A DNA stretch of 64,000 bases from Butyrivibrio sp. LB2008 (GCF_000621565.1 NZ_JHXZ01000015.1:102560-166559); one strand, 5' to 3'. Shown: positions 35,568 through 44,427, counted from the first letter of the stretch. A program made the numbers and translations. The notes: generated by a model from the letters alone, not told the origin.

Positions 35568-36734
35568 ATGAACAAATCAGCTGAAATTTTTAAGCCAGGG
35601 GCATTACCTGTGACTACTTATATTTCCAGAGAAGCTGCGCTAGGTTTTACTTATGAGGAGAGACTTGAGCAGGCGTTAAATATGTCTGGGTATATAACAC
35701 TTATTTCCGGTCCATCCAAAATAGGAAAAACGGTACTGTGTGAAAGAGTTGTGGGAATCGACAAACTTGTAGAAGTATTGGGTTCAGACTTTTTGAATAA
35801 AGAAAATGTATGGAAGACAATCGGCGCAAAGGCAGGGATGCCTTTATCGGGAATGGTTACTACAGGAAATACTGATAATTCTATATCTGAGGAGTACATT
35901 GTAACACGAGAAAATGTTATAGCTTATTATCAGGAGCATGAACTTGTGCTGCTTATTGATGATTTTCATTACGCAAGCGAAGAAATACAACGATTTTTAT
36001 CGCAACAGCTGAAAGATGCTATCAGGAAAGGACTAAGGGTAATAATATCTTCGCTTCCGCACAGATGTGACGATGCAATCAGAACCAATCCTGATCTTCA
36101 GGGACGTATAAGTATAATCGATATTAAGCCCTGGTCTAAGGATGAACTGAGACAGATTCCAAGAAAAGGATTTGAGCAGCTTGGAATACATGTTGATGAT
36201 AAGTATATTGAAAGCTTAGTCGGCGAGAGCCTTGCATCACCTCAATTGATGCAATTGTTATGCCTGAATCTGTGTGTGCTTATAAAGGCAGATTCTGGTA
36301 ATGCAGTTGATGTTAGCGAAGAGATTATAAAAAAAGCTTATAAGTTTTCAACTCTGAACCTGGACTTTAAAAATGTCACTGCTGTTATCAGTAATGGAAA
36401 GACAAAACGTGGTAGAGAACGAAAAAAATATTGTACAAGCAAGGGAGAGTTGGATTTATATTCGCTTATACTTGAAGCTATTGCTCAGGATCCGCCAATA
36501 GAGGAGATTGGATTTGATGACCTGTTGACGAGAATCAATAAAACAATTGTTGGAGATGATAAGGTTACACCTAAATCATTAAAAGAATATCTGGGCAACA
36601 TACAGGAAGTCCTAAACGATAAAAACAGAACTTTTGAGGTTCTTGAGTGGAGAGATAACGTACTGTATGTTATAGAAGCATTATTCTTATTCTATTTACG
36701 TTGGGGGCGCAATGAACAGGGAACAGAGTATTGA
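35568..36734 (+). CDS. AAA ATPase with C-terminal winged-helix-like domain
   Basis: 388 residues. Walker A GPSKIGKT (48-55) and Walker B LLIDDFHYA (about 128-136) with following arginine-containing helices define an archaeal-type/STAND-like ATPase core. The C-terminal 90 residues (LILEAIAQDPP...SLKEYLGNIQEVL) look like a winged helix. ATG 35568 follows acaggaggta. The gene is preceded by the phased CATTAAA array and overlaps the next gene by 23 bases, which makes a two-gene unit. Role in defence or element maintenance is inference. Confidence 0.75.
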   Translation: MNKSAEIFKPGALPVTTYISREAALGFTYEERLEQALNMSGYITLISGPSKIGKTVLCERVVGIDKLVEVLGSDFLNKENVWKTIGAKAGMPLSGMVTTGNTDNSISEEYIVTRENVIAYYQEHELVLLIDDFHYASEEIQRFLSQQLKDAIRKGLRVIISSLPHRCDDAIRTNPDLQGRISIIDIKPWSKDELRQIPRKGFEQLGIHVDDKYIESLVGESLASPQLMQLLCLNLCVLIKADSGNAVDVSEEIIKKAYKFSTLNLDFKNVTAVISNGKTKRGRERKKYCTSKGELDLYSLILEAIAQDPPIEEIGFDDLLTRINKTIVGDDKVTPKSLKEYLGNIQEVLNDKNRTFEVLEWRDNVLYVIEALFLFYLRWGRNEQGTEY

Positions 36735-37434
36735 GTTTATTCAGACTATAGAAGACACTAAAGCGTTAGAAAGAGCAATTTTAGATATCATAGATGAATT
36801 GAAATCAGAGGGCTCCAAAGAAATCGCAGATGGCTTAGAGCAGCTTATACCGATATCAAATAATAGATTTTCTGTAATTGGCCAGAAGGAACTATTACAG
36901 GAATCCAAAAGAAGAGCTATCAGCATACTTAAGAGTGAACCCCAATTTAATCACGTCAGCGAGAAAGAAGCATGTTGCATCGTTGAGAGAGTATTAGGAA
37001 ATGTGCAGCTTTATCTGCAGGATATGTTTAAGCGGCAACCACATACTAAATGTACTGACAGTATTTTGAGTATGCAAAAGTGTTTTGATATTGGTAATGA
37101 ATATGATCTGCAACATATAGTATATGCTCTGCTAAGAGCAGTGTTTCCGCTTGCCAGAATAGAAGAGTATCAGGATGCAGGAGCGTGTGCTGTTAGAAAA
37201 GACATATGTATTGATGAGTTTGACATTGCGATAGAGTTAAAATGTACAAGAGATAGCCTTTCCGCTAAAAAGCTTTCAGAGGAAGTAGCATCTGACATTG
37301 TTCACTATGATAATAAAAACATTTTCTTTTTAATATATGATAAAGCCAGAATAATAGACAATATCGATGTATTTAGGGATACCTATGAGAAAACTGACAT
37401 GAGTAAAAACGTGAAGGTGTTTGTGATGCTATAG
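36712..37434 (+). CDS. PD-(D/E)XK nuclease-like partner of the AAA ATPase
   Basis: 240 residues. The C-terminal domain has Asp171, Glu175 and Lys177 in DEFDIAIELKCTR followed by a strand and helix, the core of a restriction-endonuclease-like fold. The N-terminal half is helical. ATG 36712 lies within the ATPase gene (23-base overlap), which argues for a complex in which the ATPase gates or positions the nuclease. Another reading frame (DAIETHKHSSASFLAK to 37520) continues past the stop and looks like a fragment of an unrelated gene. Confidence 0.7.
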   Translation: MNREQSIEFIQTIEDTKALERAILDIIDELKSEGSKEIADGLEQLIPISNNRFSVIGQKELLQESKRRAISILKSEPQFNHVSEKEACCIVERVLGNVQLYLQDMFKRQPHTKCTDSILSMQKCFDIGNEYDLQHIVYALLRAVFPLARIEEYQDAGACAVRKDICIDEFDIAIELKCTRDSLSAKKLSEEVASDIVHYDNKNIFFLIYDKARIIDNIDVFRDTYEKTDMSKNVKVFVML

Positions 37435-37535
37435 AAACCCATAAGCATTCCTCGGCATCTTTTTTGGCCAAGGGAATTGCACAAATAGCCAGTATGGATG
37501 TTTTTAAATACAAAAAATAATAGTTAGCTGTCTGG

Positions 37536-37814
37536 TTGAGATGGATGAAATATAGTCGTAATATTGTAGAAGCAGCACCGGAGAACATCGGCAAGTATGG
37601 TAAGTACAAAGGTGTAGGAGCACATCTGTTTGCAATAGCATGTAAGCATAGCTGGGATGCAGGAAATGAAGGATATGTCCAGTTTACAGCTAAAACAGAT
37701 CTTATAGAGCATTATCAGAAGACTTTGAATGCACATCTTCTTGATTGGCACACATTGTATATTGATTCATATGGAGCTTCCGATTTGATTCATAAGTATT
37801 TTAAGGAGCGTTGA
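37536..37814 (+). pseudogene. GNAT-like acetyltransferase toxin, N-terminally truncated
   Basis: 92 residues. VGAHLFAIACKHSWDAGNEGYV (acetyl-CoA binding loop region) and the following strands show a GNAT fold, but the first half of the usual 160-180 residues is absent and no ribosome binding site precedes the TTG or ATG (37545). With the small gene behind it, this looks like the remnant of an acetyltransferase-type toxin-antitoxin pair. Confidence 0.55.
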
Positions 37815-37816
37815 AT

Positions 37817-38005
37817 ATGATAATTGCAGAAAGAACTGAAAAATTAAATAGTATTGATTATGAAAGTTTTGGCGAAGAAATGCAGGACGGCAGACTGACA
37901 GAGCCTTCGGATGGAAAGAAGTACAGGCTCAGAGAAGCAATCCTGTATTCGAAACGCCTGGGAAGACCTCTTACTGATGAAGAAATGAGTCAGTTTGAGA
38001 TCTAA
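37817..38005 (+). CDS. Small antitoxin-like protein paired with the GNAT gene
   Basis: 62 residues, MIIAERTEKLNSIDYESF then SDGKKYRLREAILYSKRLGRPLTDEEM. It starts two bases after the GNAT stop. Size, acidic N-terminus and placement fit an antitoxin partner; I cannot name the family with certainty. Confidence 0.55.
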   Translation: MIIAERTEKLNSIDYESFGEEMQDGRLTEPSDGKKYRLREAILYSKRLGRPLTDEEMSQFEI

Positions 38006-38077
38006 GAAAAAAATATGGCATCATGATATGGGCTATAGGCCTAAGGACGCATGATATTACATGGGAGAAGTGTTGTT

Positions 38078-38266
38078 ATGCGTTATGAAGGTAATCGGGA
38101 CGGACGTGGCTGCCCTAATGATGGTGGCTTCTTCATAAAGAGTTCGGAATATTTAGTTTTTAGTTTGCCGACAGTCCTGATCTTGTCCGGCAGCATTGCA
38201 TTAATGATGGTCAATCTTAGATTTGCACATTGGCTTATGCATAAGTTCGGAAATCAACTCGGATGA
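38078..38266 (+). CDS. Small protein with one membrane helix (doubtful)
   Basis: 62 residues from ATG 38078. A hydrophobic stretch (YLVFSLPTVLILSGSIALMMV) would be a single membrane helix. The ribosome binding site gagaag is weak and there is no related gene nearby, so coding is uncertain. Confidence 0.3.
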   Translation: MRYEGNRDGRGCPNDGGFFIKSSEYLVFSLPTVLILSGSIALMMVNLRFAHWLMHKFGNQLG

Positions 38267-38276
38267 ACTAATAACT

Positions 38277-38825
38277 TCACATTTCAGAACTAAATCCTTC
38301 ACGCAGACATAAAATAAGTGTTGATGAAGGAATACTCATTCTGCCTTCTATCCATTTGATAAGCATTGAGTTCATACCTCCAATACTGTAGGCAAGAAGA
38401 TATGGGAGCTGATCTCCATAATGATCAACGATATCTCCGGTTCTTACGGATCTGAACACTTCGAATGATCTGTCGTATGATTCTTCAAACAGTTGCGGCA
38501 GAAGATTACTTCGTTTCATCAGAATCAGCGTTTTTGCATGCTTTTCCCAGAAATCGAAAAAGCACTGTACTACATCCCAGTAATGGTGTATTCCGCTTTC
38601 CGTTATTGAAGATAAACACTCCTGATAAAGCGAATCAAACAGATGCTTTAAGACTTCATCTTTATCGCGGAAATGCCTGTAGAAAGTCTTTCTTGATATC
38701 CGGGCTTCCTGTGTGATCTGAGTTACCGTGATCTCTTTATAATCATAAGTATTCATTACCTTGAGCATAGCCTCAGCTATTTTCTTCTTCGATTGTTCGG
38801 CAATAATCCCGTTTGTATTGTTCAT
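38277..38825 (-). CDS. TetR/AcrR-family regulator
   Basis: 182 residues. The N-terminal helix-turn-helix DYKEITVTQITQEARISRKTFYRHFRDKDE is textbook TetR, followed by the ligand-binding helical domain. It is divergent from the hydrolase gene at 38944, with a palindromic operator in between, so it probably represses that gene and itself. Confidence 0.93.
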   Translation of the reverse strand: MNNTNGIIAEQSKKKIAEAMLKVMNTYDYKEITVTQITQEARISRKTFYRHFRDKDEVLKHLFDSLYQECLSSITESGIHHYWDVVQCFFDFWEKHAKTLILMKRSNLLPQLFEESYDRSFEVFRSVRTGDIVDHYGDQLPYLLAYSIGGMNSMLIKWIEGRMSIPSSTLILCLREGFSSEM

Positions 38826-38842
38826 GAGTAACAGATCTCCTG

Positions 38843-38857
38843 AATGTGTGACACATT
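38843..38857. promoter_or_regulatory. TetR operator candidate
   Basis: Perfect palindrome AATGTGT-G-ACACATT, 17 bases upstream of the tetR-like start codon and upstream of the -35 of the divergent promoter, positioned to control both genes. Confidence 0.6.
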
Positions 38858-38868
38858 AGCATATTTAC

Positions 38869-38898
38869 TTGCTATCGTTTACAACCTTATTCTATAAT
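38869..38898 (+). promoter_or_regulatory. Promoter of the alpha/beta hydrolase gene
   Basis: -35 TTGCTA (38869-38874) and -10 TATAAT (38893-38898) with 18-bp spacing, just downstream of the TetR palindrome. Confidence 0.6.
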
Positions 38899-38943
38899 AA
38901 TCTCGAAGGGGTTACAAGTGTTACACCAAGGAGGCGCGATACG

Positions 38944-40080
38944 ATGGAATTAAAAAGATACAAAAAGGTTAATGGAATCAAACAATTCAATTTCCAGATC
39001 AACAGAGTGCTGACATATGGAGAAGAAGCTTGTGATGAAGAGCTGGTTATCAGGTATTTGTCTGATGTTCGTACAATAGAGGAATGGTATGAGGCATGGA
39101 CTAAATTATCAGCTATAGCTATTGATAATAACAAGGTTATGCATGCCGCTTATTATGATAGAATGGCAGAATTCTTTCTAAAGCAGAGTGATAGCAGAAA
39201 GCCGGCACTATATGATAAATGCATTGAAGAATATCATAAAGCTTTTGAGCAGCTGGGTATAGAGTATAAGGCATATGAGGTTCCATATGAAAAAGGGTTT
39301 CTTAAGTGTATTCGAATGACTCCGGGAAATTACAAACAGACTGTACTTGTTTGCGGCGGATATGATTCTTTCATAGAAGAATTTGTACTTCAGGTTCGCA
39401 AATTTGTTCAAAAAGGTTTTGATGTGATTCTTATGGAAGGACCGGGCCAAGGCGATTGCGTAAGGCAAAAAATATATTTTACTGAAAGATTTGAACTCCC
39501 GGTTGCTTCAGTTCTTGGTTACTTTGGTGTTATATCCTGTACAATGATAGGAATATCATGGGGAGGGTACTTTGCCCTGAGGTCAGCAGCTTTTGAAAAG
39601 AGGATAAAACACGTAGTTGCATATGATGCTATGGACGATGGAGTGGAGGTAATGACTAATATTTTCCCCTGCTTTATATGCTGGTATATCCGCAAGCTCA
39701 TAAAGAACGGGAATGAGACGAAGCTTATCAGGTTGTTGACAAGAATAGCGAAAAAAAGTGTATTGGCAGACTGGATGCTATCTCAAGGGCAGTTTATTAC
39801 GGGCGCGGATTCAATTCCTGCGATGTATAAATCTCTTGGCAAGCATAATTTGACAGGTTTGTATGAGAAAATAGATCAAGATGTGCTTTTACTTGCCGGT
39901 GAAAAAGACCACTATATACCAATGTGTCAGTTTGAAAGATGCAGGGAAAAGATTAAAAATGCTAAATCTATGACATCGCGTTGCTTTACCATAAAGGAAG
40001 GCGGAGAACAGCACTGCCAAATAGGAAATCATAACATAGCTGTTGATACAATTCTTGATTGGATTGAAAGAATCAGCTAA
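38944..40080 (+). CDS. FrsA-like alpha/beta hydrolase under TetR control
   Basis: About 378 residues. A helical N-terminal cap of 120 residues precedes the hydrolase core; VLVCGGYDSF marks the oxyanion strand, GISWGGY the nucleophile Ser, GEKDHYIP the acid and GEQHCQIG the His. This layout matches FrsA/BAAT-type hydrolases. ATG 38944 follows aaggagg at ten bases. Divergent from the TetR gene; a xenobiotic-response role is plausible but not shown. Confidence 0.85.
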   Translation: MELKRYKKVNGIKQFNFQINRVLTYGEEACDEELVIRYLSDVRTIEEWYEAWTKLSAIAIDNNKVMHAAYYDRMAEFFLKQSDSRKPALYDKCIEEYHKAFEQLGIEYKAYEVPYEKGFLKCIRMTPGNYKQTVLVCGGYDSFIEEFVLQVRKFVQKGFDVILMEGPGQGDCVRQKIYFTERFELPVASVLGYFGVISCTMIGISWGGYFALRSAAFEKRIKHVVAYDAMDDGVEVMTNIFPCFICWYIRKLIKNGNETKLIRLLTRIAKKSVLADWMLSQGQFITGADSIPAMYKSLGKHNLTGLYEKIDQDVLLLAGEKDHYIPMCQFERCREKIKNAKSMTSRCFTIKEGGEQHCQIGNHNIAVDTILDWIERIS

Positions 40081-40166
40081 AAAGATTGCGGAATTCTTAT
40101 ACAGGACATTGATGGTAGTTTATACCGGAAGATAAAGTGAAAAAAGAAAAACAGAATACGGTAACC

Positions 40167-40215
40167 AAAGCGGTGGCTTTAGATCGAAAGTTTTAGGGTC
40201 ACCGCTTTTTTATTT
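40167..40215 (+). terminator. Intrinsic terminator after the hydrolase gene
   Basis: AAAGCGGTG (40167-40175) pairs with CACCGCTTT (40200-40208), followed by further T residues. The stem is strong and the loop moderate. Confidence 0.75.
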
Positions 40216-40224
40216 AATAGGAAA

Positions 40225-40692
40225 TTGCGCCTTGGCGGCGCAACCTTGCAGTTTAGAAAAAGTCCTTCTAGTAGTGAGCTTGCGTCAAAACATTCTCTTT
40301 CAGAAATACATAGATTGTATGATTTTGATTCTCGGTTTAGATCGCTAATCAGGCATTATATAGAAATTAATGAAGTTTATTATAAAACACATATTTCTAA
40401 TGAGTTTGCATTGTTGTTGTCAGTGCTTAGAAATAAGTGTGCGCATGCTGCGAGGCTAATCAATACAAGGTATAATCCTCCGGCAAAATTGTCACAAAAA
40501 TTTTTGAGAGATAATCCAAGCGTTAGTAATGATTCGCTATTTGCATATCTTAAGGTTTTGCTATATCGATTACCTTCCGATGATTTAAGGAATGAGTTTA
40601 AAAGTAAGTTATTTAAGCTGATTGAAGAATATCAAGATGTTGTGGATTTATCGCTAATTGGCTTTCCAATGAACTATAAAAATTTATTATGA
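40225..40692 (+). pseudogene. Abi family (AbiD/F, HEPN) remnant
   Basis: 155 codons with Abi-2 family segments: YDFDSRFRSLIRHYIEINEVYYKTHISNEFA, then LLSVLRNKCAHAARLINTRY containing the HEPN RX4H motif (RNKCAH). The N-terminal third and the part between the two segments are missing compared with full Abi_2 proteins, and the only start is TTG without a ribosome binding site, so it is a decayed gene. It would have encoded an abortive-infection RNase. Confidence 0.7.
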
Positions 40693-40764
40693 CAAAAGAG
40701 TTGGCAAAAGTATATTGTGCATTGTGGATGTTAGCTATTTTACAAAGAATATAAATGGTGATTT

Positions 40765-41637
40765 ATGGGACGACTGGATAATAAACTGGCAATTGTGACC
40801 GGAGCAAATTCCGGCATGGGTATGGCTACCGTTGAAGCTTTAAGTGATGAAGGTGCAAAGGTTATCATGCTTTGCAGAAATGAAAAGCGAGGCGTGGAAG
40901 CATTTAAGAAACTGATGGAAAAGAAGGACAGGCAGATAGAGCTTATGCTCTGTGATCTGGGTGACTATTCTTCAATCAGGTCTTTTGCTTCGCAGGTAAA
41001 AGAAAAGTACAAGAGAATCGATATTCTTGTGAATAATGCAGGATTCATCTCGCTCGACAGGCAGGAAACAAAAGAAGGATTGGAGCGACAATTTGGTATT
41101 AATCATATCGGACACTTTCTTCTTACTACGGAAGTTCTTGATCTTATGGGAGAGGGATCTCGTATAGTGGTTGTTGCTTCAGGAGCGCATAAAGCGGGTA
41201 AGATTCATTTTGATGACATCAATCTTAAACGCGGATATAATGTTGTAAGAGCGTATTCGCAGAGCAAACTTGCAAATGTTCTTTTTGCAAAAGAATTGTC
41301 GAAGAGGCTTAAGGATAGGGGAATTACGGTCAACTGTTGTCATCCGGGAGCAGTCGCTACCAATATGGGCGTTAGCAGGGAGACAGGATTCGGAAAGACT
41401 ATAACGGGGTTACTTAAGCCATTCTTTCAAACGCCTGCAGAAGGAGCGCGTACAGCAATCTTTCTTGCAACTGATGAATCGGTAAAGGACATCTCAGGCG
41501 AATACTTCTACAGATGTAAAATTGCCAAGTCGTCAAGGCGGTCCAATGATCCTGAACTGGCAAAGAAATTGTATGAGTTCAGCGAGGCTCTGGTAAAAGA
41601 AAAAACGCAGAATGCATTCAATAATTTCACGTTGTAA
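40765..41637 (+). CDS. Short-chain dehydrogenase/reductase (retinol-dehydrogenase-like)
   Basis: 290 residues. NAD(P)-binding TGANSGMGMATVEAL at about 11-25, NNAG at about 90, catalytic Ser in VVVASGAHKAG, and YSQSKLA with catalytic Tyr and Lys. These are the full SDR triad. The substrate is unknown. It stands alone between a pseudogene and a lipoprotein gene; ATG 40765 has only a weak upstream site (aaatggtga). Confidence 0.92.
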   Translation: MGRLDNKLAIVTGANSGMGMATVEALSDEGAKVIMLCRNEKRGVEAFKKLMEKKDRQIELMLCDLGDYSSIRSFASQVKEKYKRIDILVNNAGFISLDRQETKEGLERQFGINHIGHFLLTTEVLDLMGEGSRIVVVASGAHKAGKIHFDDINLKRGYNVVRAYSQSKLANVLFAKELSKRLKDRGITVNCCHPGAVATNMGVSRETGFGKTITGLLKPFFQTPAEGARTAIFLATDESVKDISGEYFYRCKIAKSSRRSNDPELAKKLYEFSEALVKEKTQNAFNNFTL

Positions 41638-41674
41638 TATAAATATTTGTATGCAGATAAGCGGGAGGATTGTC

Positions 41675-42682
41675 GTGATACAAAATAAATTTAAATATTC
41701 AGTGTTTTTAGCAGCTTCTTTGTTGCTTGTTTCCTGTAGTGGAATAGATAGCAATCAGATAGAAATTGTAAGCTCTAATGAGAGCACATCGGAAGATATA
41801 AATATTGCTGATGATGCCACAACAGAAGTTACTGATATAAGTGTGGAAAAAATAGCTGAAGAGGTTCCTGATGCTCAAAGCGGAGATTTTTATTATGTTG
41901 AGCTTGATTATGATAAAGAAGAGAGTATAGATATTGGAAATGATGGCAGAATGGATTCTCTTCTTTTAAATTCTGAAGATGGTGGCGAAAATGTTACCTT
42001 AATAGTGAATAATCAAAATATTAAGCTGATTTCAAGAGAAAATCCTGAATGTGGTGAAGATGCAGATGCTTTTTATATTCATAGAAAGGATGTGGATTAC
42101 CTTATTACAGACAGATCAGGGTATTCTAATTGTATTGACGTTACGTTGTATAAGTGGGCTAACGATTCTTTTGAAGAAATAGATAGATTAGAGAAGAAGT
42201 ATGTTTATAATTTAGAAGGCGAAAATGGTCAAAGGATAAAGGATGAAATATATGAGGATTATGTAGTTCTTGGCGATTGGTACTTTGATTCTTTTGGAAC
42301 TTGGATCTGTTGTAAAAACTATACTTATGATGAAAATGGTTTTTTCACAGAAGATAAAATGTACAAAATACATCCTATTTCTAAAAATCAAGTTTTAACT
42401 CTGAAAAGACCACTTACATTATATGATGAGAATGGAAATGAACAGAAAACATTGGAGACCGGACAGAAGATAGTTCCTTATGAGGCTGATGCGCATTACA
42501 GGGATAACATAGATGGAAAAAGTGTAAATACTATGAGTTTTACATCTGAAACTGGCGAATTCTTGGGCTATATAACTTATGAATTCGAAAACTGTTCTAC
42601 CGATGAGGATTGGGATTGTGCAATTACTGTTAATGGCGTAAGTGAAGATGAATTGTTTGAGGGTATTATGTATTTTGGATGA
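41675..42682 (+). CDS. Lipoprotein of unknown function
   Basis: 335 residues. GTG start at 41675 behind gcgggagg; signal peptide KFKYSVFLAASLLLVSC with lipobox LVSC, so the mature protein is anchored at Cys and exposed outside the membrane. The mature part begins with a Ser/Asp/Thr-rich linker and continues as a beta-rich domain with several charged repeats (DEIYEDYVVLGDWYF region). No enzymatic motif. Probably a surface or secreted binding protein. Confidence 0.75.
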   Translation: MIQNKFKYSVFLAASLLLVSCSGIDSNQIEIVSSNESTSEDINIADDATTEVTDISVEKIAEEVPDAQSGDFYYVELDYDKEESIDIGNDGRMDSLLLNSEDGGENVTLIVNNQNIKLISRENPECGEDADAFYIHRKDVDYLITDRSGYSNCIDVTLYKWANDSFEEIDRLEKKYVYNLEGENGQRIKDEIYEDYVVLGDWYFDSFGTWICCKNYTYDENGFFTEDKMYKIHPISKNQVLTLKRPLTLYDENGNEQKTLETGQKIVPYEADAHYRDNIDGKSVNTMSFTSETGEFLGYITYEFENCSTDEDWDCAITVNGVSEDELFEGIMYFG

Positions 42683-42832
42683 AATAAATTTACATGTTTT
42701 TTTTGTTACAAATTTTATATTTTGTGTTGACCATCACAACATATAAGGGGCGGTTCATATGGAAAACAAAGATAAGGGCAAGAACGAATCAAATAACGAA
42801 GTGGAAAATAATGAATAAGTTGGATTAGAATT

Positions 42833-42868
42833 AAGGCGATGAATTATGATAATACTCATCGCCTTTTT
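42833..42868 (+). terminator. Intrinsic terminator
   Basis: AAGGCGATGA pairs with TCATCGCCTT, followed by TTT. Located after the lipoprotein gene region. Confidence 0.75.
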
Positions 42869-43106
42869 ATGATGAAGGGGACATAATGTATCCTTAGTTG
42901 CAAAAGGTTGGATAGATGCTGAGCAAAAAGCTATTGATGCATATGAGATTGTTACAGGCTATGTGCCTATAGAAGAATTAAAACAATATTACAAACGTGC
43001 TATGGACATTTGTGATCAACTGAACGGGTAATTATATATTGGAAGTAGGATTTTATAATGAGTAAATGGAATCTGCAGTATTGGTACGGATATGAGAGAG
43101 AATTGT

Positions 43107-43137
43107 AAAAGCGCATTTTCTAACAGTGCGCTTTTAT
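43107..43137 (+). terminator. Intrinsic terminator-like hairpin
   Basis: Perfect 8-bp stem AAAGCGCA / TGCGCTTT flanked by A and T tracts, so it could act in both directions. Confidence 0.65.
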
Positions 43138-43182
43138 GAATTCCGGACGCGTTATGAAATTGCTTCCTCATCTATTTCTTGG

Positions 43183-43443
43183 TTATTCCAGACTGTCAAT
43201 ATGATCTTTTATGATTTTTGCACATTCTTCTGTACGATCCATGTATATTGCATGTTTACCATGTAAAGGAACATACTCACATTTTCCGATTTTTTCTTCT
43301 AAGGGAGTCCAATATGTTTCTTTGAATTCAGGTTTTTCATCAAAGGAATATGAAGCATCAATAAAGAGCTTGGGAATATCGTTTGGCTTTAAATTGTCCA
43401 GAACAGTTTTAGCATTTTGGTAAGATAAATTTACTTCAGACAT
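43183..43443 (-). pseudogene. C-terminal fragment of an alpha/beta hydrolase
   Basis: 86 codons of a hydrolase tail: LKPNDIPKLFIDASYSFDEK (strand-6 and acid region) and YVPLHGKHAIYMDRTEE, where GKHAIY supplies the last His of a triad. Everything before is missing; the frame upstream of 43443 is the antisense of the tRNA remnant and not protein. A rearrangement breakpoint therefore lies near 43450-43475. Confidence 0.7.
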
Positions 43444-43474
43444 ATTTGCGTGTGAACCTGTTGTTTTTGAAAAC

Positions 43475-43532
43475 ATGGTAGAGCGGGAGATTGAAGATCT
43501 CCGCGTAGGCGGTTCGATACCGTCCGAATCCA
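43475..43532 (+). tRNA. 5'-truncated tRNA-Phe (GAA) remnant
   Basis: Anticodon stem GGAGA/TCTCC with loop TTGAAGA (anticodon GAA, loop 43491-43497), T-arm GGCGG-TTCGATA-CCGTC and 3' acceptor CGAATCC plus A are all present. The 5' acceptor strand and first half of the D-arm are replaced by unrelated sequence. Not a complete tRNA gene. Confidence 0.65.
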
Positions 43533-43536
43533 TTAT

Positions 43537-43600
43537 GCTTCCTTGGCAGAGCGGATATGCACCGGCCTTTTAAGCCGAGAGATGCGGGGTTCCCTCGCGG
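43537..43600 (+). tRNA. tRNA-Lys (TTT)-like remnant
   Basis: Starts GCTTCC four bases after the tRNA-Phe remnant, with an anticodon arm CGGC-CTTTTAA-GCCG (anticodon TTT at 43569-43571). The T-arm and 3' acceptor cannot be found in the following sequence, so it is degenerate. The close spacing suggests an eroded tRNA array. Confidence 0.5.
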
Positions 43601-43788
43601 AGCTCGGAGTCGCAAGCGTGGCATCCCCTGGATGCCTGCTACCCGTTTCTGGGACTATTATTTAATCATTTTGATAGAGCGATTTTCTGATTTATCAACC
43701 ACGGGTTTATATACAATGGAATTAATCTCCAATACAATATATATGAGAAAAGGCATAAGTTTATTGATTACATGGTATAAGAAGCGAA

Positions 43789-44427
43789 ATGAATATTGAA
43801 AAAACAGGAAAAACATGCATTGAGAAAAAGCATAAAGGTTTTGAGATGCCGGTTGATAAGATAAAACGATGGAAACGCAATATTAGGTTTATTTTTCAGC
43901 GTGTAAAGTATGGCTATTGTGATTCCGATGTATGGAGCATTGATTACTGGTTTTTGATGGTGATGCCTGGGATGCTGAAACAATTGAAAGACACAACTCA
44001 TAGCTACCCGGATTTTTGCGGAAACACTTCACATGCATTGTTTGGTACAGGTAGATCAGACGATGTTGATAATGCAGGTATGAAGAAATGGGATGACATC
44101 TTGTCGGAAATGATATTTCTTTTGAATGAATCAAATGAGGATACCTGCACTAAGAAAAACAAATATGAAGAGGATTATCATAAGGCATATCAGGAATTTA
44201 GAGAAAAATATGGGAAACATGGACAAAAACTAAGAACAGAGGATGAAATTTCCAGGGAGAAACAAGAGGGCTTGTACAGGTTGTATCATCCAGGAGATGT
44301 GCCGGAATATAAAGAGATAGAAGACCGATATTTTGAAGAAAGTAGGAAACTTGACCAATATAGAGACGAGTGCAAGGACAGAGCTATTGATATGTTTAAA
44401 GAATGGTTTTGGGACCTTTGGGATTGA
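43789..44427 (+). CDS. Unknown charged protein, phage-like
   Basis: 212 residues, highly charged and helical, with aromatic-rich ends (IDYWFLMVMPGML at about 45 and KEWFWDLWD at the C-terminus). No signal peptide. It lies 40 bases before the metallophosphoesterase gene and is probably in one operon with it. I do not recognise the family. Confidence 0.6.
   Translation: MNIEKTGKTCIEKKHKGFEMPVDKIKRWKRNIRFIFQRVKYGYCDSDVWSIDYWFLMVMPGMLKQLKDTTHSYPDFCGNTSHALFGTGRSDDVDNAGMKKWDDILSEMIFLLNESNEDTCTKKNKYEEDYHKAYQEFREKYGKHGQKLRTEDEISREKQEGLYRLYHPGDVPEYKEIEDRYFEESRKLDQYRDECKDRAIDMFKEWFWDLWD

Larger units (their letters stand above)
42683..43182. other. Gene-poor region with terminators and gene fragments
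   Basis: No full gene. Contents: a 19-residue frame at 42759-42818; a terminator at 42833; a 44-codon fragment at 42899-43031 (KGWIDAEQKAIDAYEIVTGY, unrecognised); a tiny frame at 43058-43108 with aromatic residues; and a terminator at 43107. The pattern suggests erosion of one or more genes. Confidence 0.5.

Noticed and set aside
43443..43533. N-terminal extension DGIEPPTRRSSISRS of the hydrolase fragment
   Set aside because: This is the antisense translation of a tRNA sequence, a well-known artefact.
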